Shown: in pieces, positions 56,034-64,000 of the stretch
Numbering within the stretch: the first letter of the stretch is position 1
Layout of the letters: the number at the start of each line of letters is the position of its first letter
Assembly (NCBI RefSeq): GCF_029945925.1
Contig: NZ_JAQSDN010000002.1
Span: 20,548 to 84,547, forward strand
Source of the DNA: Polaromonas sp.
GTDB lineage: Bacteria; Pseudomonadota; Gammaproteobacteria; Burkholderiales; Burkholderiaceae_C
Length of the DNA: 64,000 nt
Reading direction: 5' to 3'
Made by a program: the position numbers and the translations under genes
Notes under the pieces: generated by a model
The model's database searches: none
The model's input: the letters and a program-made list of their open reading frames with translations, nothing else
Told to the model about the DNA's origin: nothing

Positions 56034-57365
56034 ATGACAAGAAAATACTTCGGCACCGACGGCATTCGCGGGACTGTGGGCCAGGCGCCCATCACGCCCG
56101 ATTTTGTGCTGCGCCTGGCGCATGCGGTCGGCCGCGTGCTGAAAAAGACCGAGGCCCGGCCCACCGTGCTGATCGGCAAGGACACCCGCATTTCCGGCTA
56201 CATGCTCGAGAGTGCGCTGGAGTCGGGCTTTAACTCCGCTGGCGTCGACGTGGTGCTGCTCGGGCCCTTGCCGACGCCGGGCGTGGCCTACCTCACGCGC
56301 ACGCAGCGCGCCAGCCTGGGTGTGGTGATCAGTGCCAGCCACAACGCCTTTCCCGACAACGGCATCAAGTTTTTCAGCGCCCAGGGCGCCAAGTTGTCGG
56401 ACGCCTGGGAAGAGGAAGTCGAAGCCGTGGTGGAGCAGGCGCCGGTGTGGGCGGACTCGCCCAACCTCGGCAAGACGCGCCGGCTCGACGACGCCGCCGG
56501 CCGCTACATCGAGTTCTGCAAAAGCACCTTTGCCAATGACTTGACGCTCAAGGGCATGAAGATCGTCGTTGATGCGGCGCACGGTGCGGCCTACCAAATT
56601 GCACCGGAAGTCTTTCATGAGCTCGGAGCCGAGGTCATCGCCATCGGCTGCGCACCCGACGGCATGAACATCAACCACGAGGTCGGCGCGACCCATCCGG
56701 AGGCGCTGATCAAGGCCGTCAAGGCCTATGGGGCGGATTACGGCGTGGCGCTGGACGGTGATGCCGACCGGCTGCAGCTGGTGGACGCCGAAGGCCGTCT
56801 TTTCAACGGCGACGAGGTGCTCTACCTGATGGTGGCCGAACGCCTGGCGCGCGGCGAAAAAGTGCCGGGCGCGGTCGGTACCCTGATGACCAACATGGCC
56901 GTCGAGGTGGCGCTGAAGGCCCGAGGCGTCGAGTTTGTACGCGCCAAGGTCGGTGACCGCTACGTGCTGGAAGAGCTGGAGAAACACGGCTGGCTGCTCG
57001 GCGGCGAAGGCTCCGGCCATCTGCTGGCGCTGGACAAACACAGCACCGGCGACGGCCTGATCAGCGCGCTGCAGGTCTTGCAGGCCTGTGTGCGCAGCGG
57101 CAAAAGCCTGGCGCAACTGCTGGCCGACGTCACGCTGTTTCCCCAGACCCTGATCAACGTGCGCTTGCAGCCCGGGCAGGACTGGAAAAGCAGCGCAGCG
57201 CTGGCAGACATGAGCCGGACCGTCGAAGCCGAACTCGGCGACAGCGGCCGGCTGCTGATCCGCGCCAGCGGCACCGAGCCGCTGCTGCGCGTCATGGTGG
57301 AGGCGCGCGACGCCGCACAGGCCCTGGCCTGTGCCGAGCGCGTGGCGGACACGATCAGGCGTTGA
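56034..57365 (+). CDS. glmM: Phosphoglucosamine mutase
   Basis: 443 residues from ATG 56034 ([16 protein letters not shown]). It has the phospho-Ser loop [18 protein letters not shown], the Mg loop LDGDADR, the sugar loop GEGSGHLL and the phosphate loop [14 protein letters not shown]. It converts glucosamine 6-phosphate to glucosamine 1-phosphate for UDP-GlcNAc and cell wall synthesis. The order ftsH-folP-glmM is conserved in proteobacteria. Confidence 0.97.
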   Translation: MTRKYFGTDGIRGTVGQAPITPDFVLRLAHAVGRVLKKTEARPTVLIGKDTRISGYMLESALESGFNSAGVDVVLLGPLPTPGVAYLTRTQRASLGVVISASHNAFPDNGIKFFSAQGAKLSDAWEEEVEAVVEQAPVWADSPNLGKTRRLDDAAGRYIEFCKSTFANDLTLKGMKIVVDAAHGAAYQIAPEVFHELGAEVIAIGCAPDGMNINHEVGATHPEALIKAVKAYGADYGVALDGDADRLQLVDAEGRLFNGDEVLYLMVAERLARGEKVPGAVGTLMTNMAVEVALKARGVEFVRAKVGDRYVLEELEKHGWLLGGEGSGHLLALDKHSTGDGLISALQVLQACVRSGKSLAQLLADVTLFPQTLINVRLQPGQDWKSSAALADMSRTVEAELGDSGRLLIRASGTEPLLRVMVEARDAAQALACAERVADTIRR

Positions 57366-57388
57366 CGCCGATTTTTTTGAATCAATAG

Positions 57389-57440
57389 TGCCTTTGGTCC
57401 AGGGTAGCCGGGCGCAGTCAGCTATCAAAATGAGAGCATT
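57389..57440 (-). repeat. GCTAT/ATAGC dispersed element, copy 12
   Basis: In reverse orientation it reads GTGCCTTTGGTCCAGGG, CCGGGCGCAGTCAGC, then TATCAAAATGAGAGC. It lies just after glmM. Confidence 0.75.
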
Positions 57441-57490
57441 TGCTGGGGGTGGCATGGGCGCCGGGCCCATGCTCTCTGGCGCATGGATTC

Positions 57491-57504
57491 ATGACCTGGA
57501 TCAA
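57491..57504. promoter_or_regulatory. Imperfect FNR/Dnr-type box before the bacteriohemerythrin gene
   Basis: ATGACCTGGATCAA matches TTGAT-N4-ATCAA at 8 of 10 positions. A class II spacing would place the RNA start near 57539, about 22 bases before the start codon. Confidence 0.35.
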
Positions 57505-57560
57505 GTTTTTCCTCAGGGGATTGCGTAAGCTTGCACATCACCCCTGACGGAGCCTTGAAC

Positions 57561-58067
57561 ATGCCGAATCTTGAATGGTCTGACGCACTGGCGCTCGACC
57601 TGCCCGCGATGGATGACACCCACCGGGAGTTTGTCGACCTGCTGGCGCAGGTGGAAAACGCCGTAGACCACGCGCTGCTGGACCACTGGCGTGTGCTGGT
57701 GGACCACACCGATGAACATTTCAGCCGTGAAGACCGCTGGATGCAGGACACGCGGTTTTCATCGTCCAACTGCCACAGCGTGCAGCATAAGGTCGTGCTG
57801 CAGGTCATGCGTGAAGGCCTGATCGGTGGCGAAGCCGGCAATCTGAAAATGCTGCGCGATATGGCGCGCGAACTTGGGCTCTGGTTTCCCCAGCATGCCC
57901 AGACCATGGATGCGGCGCTGGCCCTGCACCTGCGCGGCATTGGTTACGACCCGGTCACGGGTGTGGTGGCCATGCCCGCGGCCTTGCCCCGGGACATCAT
58001 TCACGGTTGCGGCGGCGCCAGTTGCACCGACACCCAGGCGCCCGCAGCCACCGCCCAGGCGGCATGA
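57561..58067 (+). CDS. Bacteriohemerythrin-type protein
   Basis: 168 residues from ATG 57561, with ACGGAG eleven bases upstream. It shows the full hemerythrin ligand pattern: MDDTHREFVDLL (His), DHTDEHFSREDRWM (His and Glu), CHSVQHKVVL (His pair) and LWFPQHAQTMDAAL (His and Asp/Glu). This is a di-iron O2- or NO-binding protein. The C-terminal 35 residues include CGGASCTD, an unusual Cys pair. The stop overlaps the YitT start by four bases (ATGA). Confidence 0.88.
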   Translation: MPNLEWSDALALDLPAMDDTHREFVDLLAQVENAVDHALLDHWRVLVDHTDEHFSREDRWMQDTRFSSSNCHSVQHKVVLQVMREGLIGGEAGNLKMLRDMARELGLWFPQHAQTMDAALALHLRGIGYDPVTGVVAMPAALPRDIIHGCGGASCTDTQAPAATAQAA

Positions 58068-58696
58068 GCACTGCGCCTGCCGCTGCGGCCGGCGCAATCG
58101 GCGTGCCGCGCCACCGCCTGCATGAGGATGTGCAGGCCCTCACCACGGGCACCCTGTTTGTGGCGCTGGGTGTGGTCATGTTTGGTCATGCCGGACTGTT
58201 GACGGGCGGCACGGCCGGCATCGCTTTCCTGATTCACTACGCCACTGGCCTGAGTTTCAGCGTCGCGTTTTTTGTGGTGAACCTGCCCTTTTATTTCTTT
58301 GCCTGGCGGCGCATGGGGTTGGCCTTCACCCTCAAGACCTTTGCGGCCGTGGGCCTGCTGTCGCTGTTCACCTGGGTCCTGCCGCAGGGGCTGGCCTTCG
58401 GGTACCTGTCACCCGCGCTGGCGGCGGTGCTCGGTGGGCTACTCTGCGGCGCGGGCATGCTCATCGTGTTTCGCCACGGCGCCAGCCTGGGCGGGCTGAA
58501 CATCGTGGTGCTTTACCTGCAGGACCGCCTGGGCTGGCGCGCCGGCAAGGTGCAGATGGCCATGGACGGCCTGATCGTGCTGGGTGCGCTGTGGGTGACC
58601 GACTGGCAACGGGTGGCGCTGTCGGTGCTGGGCGCCGTGGTGCTGAACCTCGCCCTGGCCATCAACCACCGGCCCGGCCGCTACATGGCGATGTAG
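58064..58696 (+). CDS. YitT-family membrane protein
   Basis: 210 residues from ATG 58064, coupled to the hemerythrin gene. It has five or six membrane helices with the DUF161 pattern: LLTGGTAGIAFLIHYATGLS (the TGG-AG motif), GLLCGAGMLIVFRHGASLGG and LNIVVLYLQDR. YitT proteins are thought to be small-molecule transporters, with unknown substrates. The coupling to an iron-oxygen protein is the only hint at its role here. Confidence 0.9.
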   Translation: MSTAPAAAAGAIGVPRHRLHEDVQALTTGTLFVALGVVMFGHAGLLTGGTAGIAFLIHYATGLSFSVAFFVVNLPFYFFAWRRMGLAFTLKTFAAVGLLSLFTWVLPQGLAFGYLSPALAAVLGGLLCGAGMLIVFRHGASLGGLNIVVLYLQDRLGWRAGKVQMAMDGLIVLGALWVTDWQRVALSVLGAVVLNLALAINHRPGRYMAM

Positions 58697-58732
58697 CTGC
58701 TTTTCTTCAGGGCCGCACCTCGGCTCCAAGGG

Positions 58733-58876
58733 CTATTTACCGGCGCGTTTGGCGTCCTGATCCATCTTGCCCATGAACAGCATGAAGAAAAACACGCCCA
58801 TGCCAATCATGAAGCTAATGCCGATCACGGTCATGATGCCGTAGTCGGTGGAAAACAGGTCAGTCAACAGTTTCAT
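58733..58876 (-). CDS. DUF3149 microprotein
   Basis: 47 residues from ATG at 58876, ending at TAG (58735-58733). It has a soluble N-terminus MKLLTDLFSTDYGIMTV, one membrane helix GISFMIGMGVFFFMLFMG and a basic tail KMDQDAKRAGK. This is the DUF3149 pattern of small betaproteobacterial membrane proteins. The function is unknown. GGAG is present just before the start. It is convergent with the YitT gene. Confidence 0.85.
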   Translation of the reverse strand: MKLLTDLFSTDYGIMTVIGISFMIGMGVFFFMLFMGKMDQDAKRAGK

Positions 58877-59002
58877 GGTGCTCGCTCCTTGGTAATGCTG
58901 CCACTATGGCCTGTCTGCCTGAAACACATACTGATACAGGTCAACAATGTGTGCCTGAACCCGCCCTCCGGGCCGTGGGCCCGTGTGGATCTTCATGATG
59001 TT

Positions 59003-59045
59003 TAGGCCTGCAGCCCAATGAATACCTGCGCTGGGTGCTACTGAA
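59003..59045 (-). repeat. GCTAT/ATAGC dispersed element, copy 13 (worn)
   Basis: AGGCCTGCAGCCCAATG, then CCTGCGCTGGGTGCTACTGA: the CC-rich end is kept and the hairpin end is decayed. Confidence 0.6.
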
Positions 59046-59067
59046 AACGAAGCATGGCCGGATCCGC

Positions 59068-60516
59068 TCAGGGCGGCGGCTCCGCCTGCCAGCCGCCACC
59101 CAGCGACTGGATCAGCGCCACGGCCGTGGTCTGGCGGTCTGCCATGGCCTGCACCAGCGCGCGCCGCGCGCTCAGGGCGGTGGCCTGCGCGGCAATCACT
59201 TCGGTGTAGCCGACCTGGCCGCTGCGGTAGCGGTTGAGTACCTGCTGCTCGACCTGGTCGGCCGATGCGGAGGCTTGGCGGCGCAGCTCCTGCTGGGTCA
59301 TCAGCACGCGTGTGGCGGCCAGCTGGTCCTCGACATCCTGGAAGGCGGCCAGCACGGTTTGCCGGTAACGTGCCACGGTTTGCACATGGGCCGCCTCGCT
59401 GCCTTCCACCCGGGCGCCGGTAGCCTCGGCATTGAACAGCACCTGCGCGGCCGACAGGCCCAGCGACCAGGCCATGCTGGACGCGCTGAACAGGTCTGCC
59501 ACGCGGCTGGCGCCCAGGCCATAGGAGGCACTCAGGGACAGCTTGGGGTAATACGCACTTTTGGCGATGCCGATCTGCTCATTGGCGGCCGCCACGCGGC
59601 GTTCGGCCGCGGCGATGTCGGGCCGGCGCTGCAGCAGCGTCGATGGCACACCGACCGGCACCTCGGGCACGGAAGGCTTCCACGCCGCCCGGGCCAGCGA
59701 GAAGTTGCCCGGCGCCTCGCCGACCAGCACCGCGATTGCATGCTCCAGCTGCGCGCGCTGCCGCCCCAGGCCGGCATCGTCGGCCTGGGCATTGGCGAGC
59801 TGGGTTTGTGCCTGCAGCACATCGGTCTTGCCGACAATGCCGGCGTTGTAGCGGTTCTGCGCAATTTCCAGTGCACGTTGGTAGCCGGTGAGGGTGTCCT
59901 CAAGCAGGCCTTTTTGCGCGTCCAGCTGGCGCAGCGAAAAGTAGTTGATGGCCAGCTCGCCTTGTGCCGACAGCTTGGCCGAGGCGAGGTCGGCCGCGCT
60001 GGCCTGGGCCCCCGCGCTGGCCCCATCGACCGCGCGGCCGAGACGGCCCCAGACGTCGGGCTCCCAGCTGCCGCCTATGCTGAGCTGGTAGTTGTTGCCG
60101 GTGCGCCCGCCCGAGGTGTTTGTCGTGCCTGTGCTGCCGCTGCTGCCGCCACCGCTGCCGGAGCGGGTGGCGCCGCTGCCCAGCGTGACTGCCGGAAAAA
60201 TGGACGCGCGCTGCTCGCGCACCAGCGCACGCGCCTGCGCGTAGGCGGCGACGGCGGCCGCGACGTTCTGGTTTGACACCTCGACCCGCGCGGCCAGCTG
60301 GTCGAGCACCGGGTCGCCGAACAGCGACCACCAGGGGCCGCGTTCCAGCGCATCGGCCGGAGCGGCGGGCACCCAGCCTTCGGCTTCCTTGTAGCTGCCG
60401 ACCTCTGGCGTGAGCGGCCGCTGGTAAGTGGGGCCAACGGCGCAGCCGCCGAGCAGGACGACAAGCGCGGCGGCGATGGGGTAAAGCGTGAATCTGGATC
60501 GCATGGCGGGCCTCAT
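59068..60516 (-). CDS. NodT-family outer-membrane efflux lipoprotein
   Basis: 482 residues from ATG at 60516. The lipoprotein signal peptide ends VVLLGGCAVGPTYQRP (lipobox LGGC). Two OEP repeats of the TolC fold follow, with SYKEAEGWVPAAP and DPVLDQLAARVEVSNQN in the first. The signature RYNAGIVGKTDVLQAQTQLA and its echo RYRSGQVGYTEVIAAQATAL mark the paired coiled coils. A Gly/Ser-rich insert (SGSGGGSSGSTGTTNTSGG) lies in a loop near residue 125. It forms the outer-membrane duct for the RND pump, whose stop overlaps its start by four bases. Confidence 0.93.
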   Translation of the reverse strand: MRPAMRSRFTLYPIAAALVVLLGGCAVGPTYQRPLTPEVGSYKEAEGWVPAAPADALERGPWWSLFGDPVLDQLAARVEVSNQNVAAAVAAYAQARALVREQRASIFPAVTLGSGATRSGSGGGSSGSTGTTNTSGGRTGNNYQLSIGGSWEPDVWGRLGRAVDGASAGAQASAADLASAKLSAQGELAINYFSLRQLDAQKGLLEDTLTGYQRALEIAQNRYNAGIVGKTDVLQAQTQLANAQADDAGLGRQRAQLEHAIAVLVGEAPGNFSLARAAWKPSVPEVPVGVPSTLLQRRPDIAAAERRVAAANEQIGIAKSAYYPKLSLSASYGLGASRVADLFSASSMAWSLGLSAAQVLFNAEATGARVEGSEAAHVQTVARYRQTVLAAFQDVEDQLAATRVLMTQQELRRQASASADQVEQQVLNRYRSGQVGYTEVIAAQATALSARRALVQAMADRQTTAVALIQSLGGGWQAEPPP

Positions 60517-63500
60517 AACAGTTGCAGCGCCGCACCGGGTGGTGGCGCGCTGGCATCATCGGGGTGACGGCTCAGGTGGCGCTCGGACGGGCTGCGGCGG
60601 CGCAGCTTGTCGAGCAGGATGTAGACCACCGGCGTGGTCAGCAGCGTCAGCAGCTGGCTGGCAATCAGGCCGCCGATGATGGAGATGCCCAGCGGCCGGC
60701 GCAGCTCGGCACCTTCGCCAAAACCAATGGCCAGCGGCAACGCGCCCAGGATGGCGGCCAGCGTGGTCATCAGGATGGGGCGGAAGCGCAGCAGGCAGGC
60801 CTCGCGCACCGCTTCCACGGCCGACAGGCCGCGCGAGCGTTCGGCCTCGATCGCGAAGTCGATGATCAGGATGGCGTTTTTCTTGACGATGCCGATCAGC
60901 AGAAAGACGCCGATCAGCGCGATGATGGAAAACTCCATCTTGAACAGCATCAGCGCCAGCACCGCACCCACGCCGGCCGAGGGCAGGGTGGACAGCACCG
61001 TGATCGGGTGGACCAGGCTTTCGTAGAGGATGCCCAGCACGATGTAGATCACGATCAGCGCCGCCAGGATCAGCAGCGGCTGCTCGTTTTGCGATTGCTG
61101 GGCGCTGAGTGCCGTGCCGGCAAAACTGCCGCGCACGTTGTTGGGCAGGCGGATCTCGGCCTCGGCCTGTTTGACGGCGTCCTGGGCCTGGCCGAGCGGA
61201 ATGCCCTCGGCCAGGTTGAAAGACACCGTGGTCGAAAGCTCGCCGTCTTCGTGGCTGATCGATGCGGCCGTCGGGTTTTCGCTGAAGCTTGCAATCGCCG
61301 AGAGCGGCACCATGGTGGTGACCGCTGCGCTCAGCGCCTGGCCCGAGGAGGGGTCGCGCAGCGCCGGGTTGACCACGCTGGTGCTGGTGGCCGGGGCTGC
61401 GGCGGCGAGGGTCGTGCCGCTGCCGCCGCGTGCGGGAACATAGATGTCCTTCAGCGATTCCGGGCTCTGGATGTAACGCGGCGCCACGCCCATGATGACC
61501 TTGTACTGGTTCAGGTCGGCATAAATCGTGGCGACCTGGCGCTGGCCGAAGCCGTTGTACAGCGCGTTGTCCACATCGCGCGAACTGATGCCCAGCCGCG
61601 CCGCGCTGTCCTTGTCCACGGTGACCATGGTCTCCACGCCGTTTTCCTGCTGGTCGGTGTCCACGTCGGTCAGCGCCGGTTGCAGCTTCATCTGCTCGGC
61701 CAGGCGTGTCGCCCAGACCTTCAGGTCGGCGGCGTTGTCGCTCTTGAGGGTGTACTGGTAGGTGGAGTTGCTGGCCCGCCCGCCGCCGCGCAGGTCCTGC
61801 ACCGGGTTCAGAAACAGGGTGATGCCGGTGACCTGCGCCAGTTGCGGGCGCAGCCGCGCGATCACCGCCTGGCCCTTGTCCGTGCGCTGGCTCACCGGCT
61901 TGAGGTTGATGAACATGAAGCCGCCGCCGGCGCGCGAACCGCCGGTAAAACCGACCACGGTATCGACCGCCGGGTCGGCCCGGATGATGTCCACCAGCGC
62001 CTTGAGCTTGCTCTGCATGGCCTGGAAGGAAATGCTGCGGTCGGCGCGTATGCCGCCGCTGATCTGCCCGCTGTCCTGCTGCGGAAAGTAGCCCTTGGGG
62101 ATGGCGACGAACAGGTAGACATTGAGCGCAATCACCGCCAGCAGGCTCAGCATCACGATCACGCGGCTGGCCAGCGCCCAGTCGAGGCTGATCTCGTAGC
62201 CGCGATGCAGGCGCCTGAACGCCGCCTCGAACCAGCGCGCCATCCGCCCCGGCGGCTTGGTGTGCGCATCGGGTTTGAGCAGCCAGGCGCACATCATGGG
62301 GGTGGTGGTCAGCGAGATCAGCAGCGAGATCAGCACCGCCGCCGACAGCGTGACCGCAAACTCGCGGAACAGCCGGCCGGTTTGTCCGCCCATGAACAGC
62401 AGGGGAATGAACACCGCGACCAGCGACAGGCTGATGGACAGCACGGTAAAACCCACTTCTTTGGCGCCGAGCAGGGCAGCCTGGAAACGGTCCATGCCGG
62501 CTTCAATGTGCCGGCTGGTGTTTTCCAGCACCACGATGGCGTCGTCCACCACAAAACCGGTGGCGACGGTGAGCGCCATCAGGCTCAGGTTGTTCAGGCT
62601 GAAGCCCAGGAAATACATCACGCCGAAGGTGCCGAGCAGCGAGACCACGGTGGCCACGGCCGGAATCAGGGTGGCGCGCGCGCTGCGCAAAAACGCGCTG
62701 ACCACCAGCACCACCAGCGCGATCGAGATCAGCAGCGTGATCTCGATCTCCTTGAGCGAGGCGCGGATCGAGTTGGTGCGGTCCGAGGCGACCTGCAGCA
62801 CCACGTCCTGGGGCAGCTGGGCCTGCAGCTCGGGCAGCAGGGCGCGCACGCCGTCCACCGTGGCGATCACGTTGGCATCGGGCTGGCGCGTGACCAGCAC
62901 GATCACGGCCGGCTCGCCATTGAACAGGCCCAGGGTGTTGATGTTTTCCACACCATCGACCACCTCGGCCACGTCGCTCAGGCGGATCGCCGCATTGTTG
63001 CGCCAGGCCACCACCAGGTCGCGGTAGTCGGCCGCCTTGCGCCCGCCGCTGGCCGTGCTGGCGCCCGAATAGATTTGCAGCCGCTGGCCGTTGCCTTCAA
63101 TCGCGCCCTTGGGCCGGTTCGCGTTGGACGCCTGCAGGGCGGCGCGCACGTCTTCCATGCTGACGCCGTAGCGGTTCAGCGCAAACGGCAGCAGGTCCAC
63201 CCGCACGGCCGGCAGGGAGCCGCCGCCGAGCTCGACGTCGCCGACGCCCGGCACCTGGGCAATTTTCTGCTGCACGAGGTTGGAGACTTCGTCGTAGATC
63301 TGGCCGGGCGAACGGGTCTTGGAGGTCAGCGCCAGGATGATGACCGGCGCCGCGGCCGGGTTCGCCTTGCGGTAGGTCGGGTTGCTGCGCAAGGTGGCGG
63401 GCAGGTCGGCGCGTGAGGCATTGATGGCGGCCTGCACCTCGCGCGCCGCGGCGTCAATCTTGCGGTTCAGGTCGAACTGCAGGCTGATGCGGGTCGAGCC

Positions 63501-63758
63501 CGTGCCGCTGCTGGACGTCATTTCGTTGACCCCCGCAATCGTGCCCAGGCGCCTCTCCAGCGGTGTCGCCACACTGCTGGCCATGGTGGACGGGCTGGCG
63601 CCGGGCAGCGAAGCATTGACCGAGATGGTCGGGAAGTCCACCTGCGGCAGTGGTGAGACCGGCAACACGAAGAACGCTCCTATGCCTGCCAAGGCCAGGC
63701 CTATGGTCAGGAGGACTGTGGCTACCGGGCGGCGGACGAAGGGTTCGGAGAGGTTCAC
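60513..63758 (-). CDS. RND-family multidrug efflux permease (MdtC/MuxC type)
   Basis: 1081 residues from GTG at 63758, chosen because GGAGGCAAGGAA lies directly upstream and the protein then begins NLSEPFVRRPVATVLLTIG, the family N-terminus. An ATG at 63845 would add 29 residues read from repeat DNA. It shows the RND pattern: twelve membrane helices in two halves, two periplasmic porter/docking loops, and acidic proton-relay residues in ATGFVVDDAIVVLENTSRHIE. It exports drugs with proton uptake. A membrane-fusion protein and possibly an MdtB-like partner should lie beyond the right edge. Confidence 0.94.
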   Translation of the reverse strand: MNLSEPFVRRPVATVLLTIGLALAGIGAFFVLPVSPLPQVDFPTISVNASLPGASPSTMASSVATPLERRLGTIAGVNEMTSSSGTGSTRISLQFDLNRKIDAAAREVQAAINASRADLPATLRSNPTYRKANPAAAPVIILALTSKTRSPGQIYDEVSNLVQQKIAQVPGVGDVELGGGSLPAVRVDLLPFALNRYGVSMEDVRAALQASNANRPKGAIEGNGQRLQIYSGASTASGGRKAADYRDLVVAWRNNAAIRLSDVAEVVDGVENINTLGLFNGEPAVIVLVTRQPDANVIATVDGVRALLPELQAQLPQDVVLQVASDRTNSIRASLKEIEITLLISIALVVLVVSAFLRSARATLIPAVATVVSLLGTFGVMYFLGFSLNNLSLMALTVATGFVVDDAIVVLENTSRHIEAGMDRFQAALLGAKEVGFTVLSISLSLVAVFIPLLFMGGQTGRLFREFAVTLSAAVLISLLISLTTTPMMCAWLLKPDAHTKPPGRMARWFEAAFRRLHRGYEISLDWALASRVIVMLSLLAVIALNVYLFVAIPKGYFPQQDSGQISGGIRADRSISFQAMQSKLKALVDIIRADPAVDTVVGFTGGSRAGGGFMFINLKPVSQRTDKGQAVIARLRPQLAQVTGITLFLNPVQDLRGGGRASNSTYQYTLKSDNAADLKVWATRLAEQMKLQPALTDVDTDQQENGVETMVTVDKDSAARLGISSRDVDNALYNGFGQRQVATIYADLNQYKVIMGVAPRYIQSPESLKDIYVPARGGSGTTLAAAAPATSTSVVNPALRDPSSGQALSAAVTTMVPLSAIASFSENPTAASISHEDGELSTTVSFNLAEGIPLGQAQDAVKQAEAEIRLPNNVRGSFAGTALSAQQSQNEQPLLILAALIVIYIVLGILYESLVHPITVLSTLPSAGVGAVLALMLFKMEFSIIALIGVFLLIGIVKKNAILIIDFAIEAERSRGLSAVEAVREACLLRFRPILMTTLAAILGALPLAIGFGEGAELRRPLGISIIGGLIASQLLTLLTTPVVYILLDKLRRRSPSERHLSRHPDDASAPPPGAALQLL

Positions 63759-63830
63759 TTCCTTGCCTCCGGCGGTCGCGTGATGGTCGTTCGCTGTGTC
63801 GGGCGTGCTCGGCGAGCCTGTTGGCCGGGG

Positions 63831-64000
63831 GTTGCCCGGCGGCAAGTAACTTTCTTTTGCGTCGCCAAAAGAAAGTCACCAAAGAAAAGGCGACCCGACA
63901 GTCTGGGTCCCTCCGCTTCGCTACGGGCAACCTGCGGTGCTCGGCAAAAGCGGGGTCTCGCTCGAACTCGCCTTCGGCTCAGACAATCGCGAGCCCTGAT
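63831..64000. repeat. Dispersed repeat with AAGTAACTTTCTTTTG hairpin, upstream of the RND gene
   Basis: CTTTCTTTTG (63850-63859) and CAAAAGAAAG (63866-63875) form a 10-bp stem around CGTCGC, followed by AAGAAAAGGCGACCCG and a region with GCGGGGTCTCGCTCGAACTC. I associate this order of parts with a repeat that is common between genes in Comamonadaceae. No gene is seen here. It lies between the RND pump gene and whatever precedes it, and runs off the window edge. Confidence 0.6.

Noticed and set aside
55734..57470. A 578-codon antisense frame over folP-glmM
   Set aside because: It covers two well-defined genes on the other strand and has shadow composition.
60522..63416. A 964-codon open frame antisense to the RND permease
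   Set aside because: It is the opposite-strand shadow of a clear RND gene in high-GC DNA, rich in His, Gln, Arg and Gly with no domain pattern.

Overview
The window is high-GC, densely coded chromosomal DNA of a betaproteobacterium. It most probably comes from the family Comamonadaceae (a Polaromonas, Rhodoferax or Variovorax-like organism). This rests on the gene order yhbY / rlmE-ftsH-folP-glmM, the many Bug/TRAP-type solute receptors and LysR regulators, and several dispersed repeat families of a kind I associate with that family. I see no rRNA, tRNA, CRISPR array, intact insertion sequence or prophage. The genus is an inference.

Layout. 1-5.4 kb: end of a cold-shock/excalibur membrane protein, a SnoaL-like gene flanked by two copies of a decayed Bug-receptor fragment, a PilZ protein, an SGNH hydrolase, a GST and a two-gene envelope module of unknown function. 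5.6-10.8 kb: a hydratase-MFS pair and a three-gene TRAP transporter. 10.8-13.3 kb: divergent uspA and hemerythrin genes sharing a perfect FNR-type box, then a SUI1 factor, a DUF3820 protein and an FHA protein. 13.6-19.2 kb: a LexA-like S24 regulator, DUF2726, pssA, a cluster of small proteins around a GAF gene, and a cupin. 19.3-31.5 kb: an orphan 7TMR-DISM/PAS histidine kinase, mfd-serB, ispD-ispF, ompR-envZ and a SIMPL protein. 31.5-40.1 kb: a lipid kinase, a phosphoesterase, a PACE efflux gene with its divergent LysR gene, a second LysR gene divergent from a Bug receptor, N-formylglutamate amidohydrolase, an acetylpolyamine-amidohydrolase-like HDAC and a flavin oxidoreductase. 40.1-44 kb: small stress and hypothetical proteins, slyX, an HTH regulator, pyrD and rpiA. 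44-48.8 kb: a complete four-carbon acid sugar (L-threonate type) catabolic operon under a FadR/GntR regulator. 48.8-57.4 kb: a DUF4124-glutaredoxin protein, prlC, yhbY, rlmE, ftsH, folP and glmM. 57.5-64 kb: a hemerythrin-YitT pair, a DUF3149 microprotein, and an outer-membrane factor with an RND pump.

How the genes work together. LtnD, OtnI, OtnK and OtnC would take L-threonate through 2-oxo- and 3-oxo-tetronate and its 4-phosphate to dihydroxyacetone phosphate. IspD and IspF are two steps of the MEP isoprenoid route. FolP (folate) and GlmM (peptidoglycan precursors) follow FtsH. OmpR/EnvZ is the osmosensing pair. The RND pump and NodT-like factor form an efflux system whose remaining parts lie beyond the right edge.

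The most unusual signal is repeat DNA entering genes. A roughly 55-bp element with GCTAT/ATAGC arms occurs about 13 times, and several copies supply the last codons and stop of genes (ispF, pyrD, a LysR gene, a flavin oxidoreductase). A different palindromic repeat lies in frame inside mfd and adds about 42 residues. A third repeat sits in frame at the ispD-ispF junction. Short tandem repeats cover the stop codons of a Bug receptor and a cupin gene. No clearly new defence or mobile system was found; the best candidates for undescribed biology are the small-protein/GAF cluster at 17.1-18.6 kb and the envelope pair at 3.9-5.4 kb.
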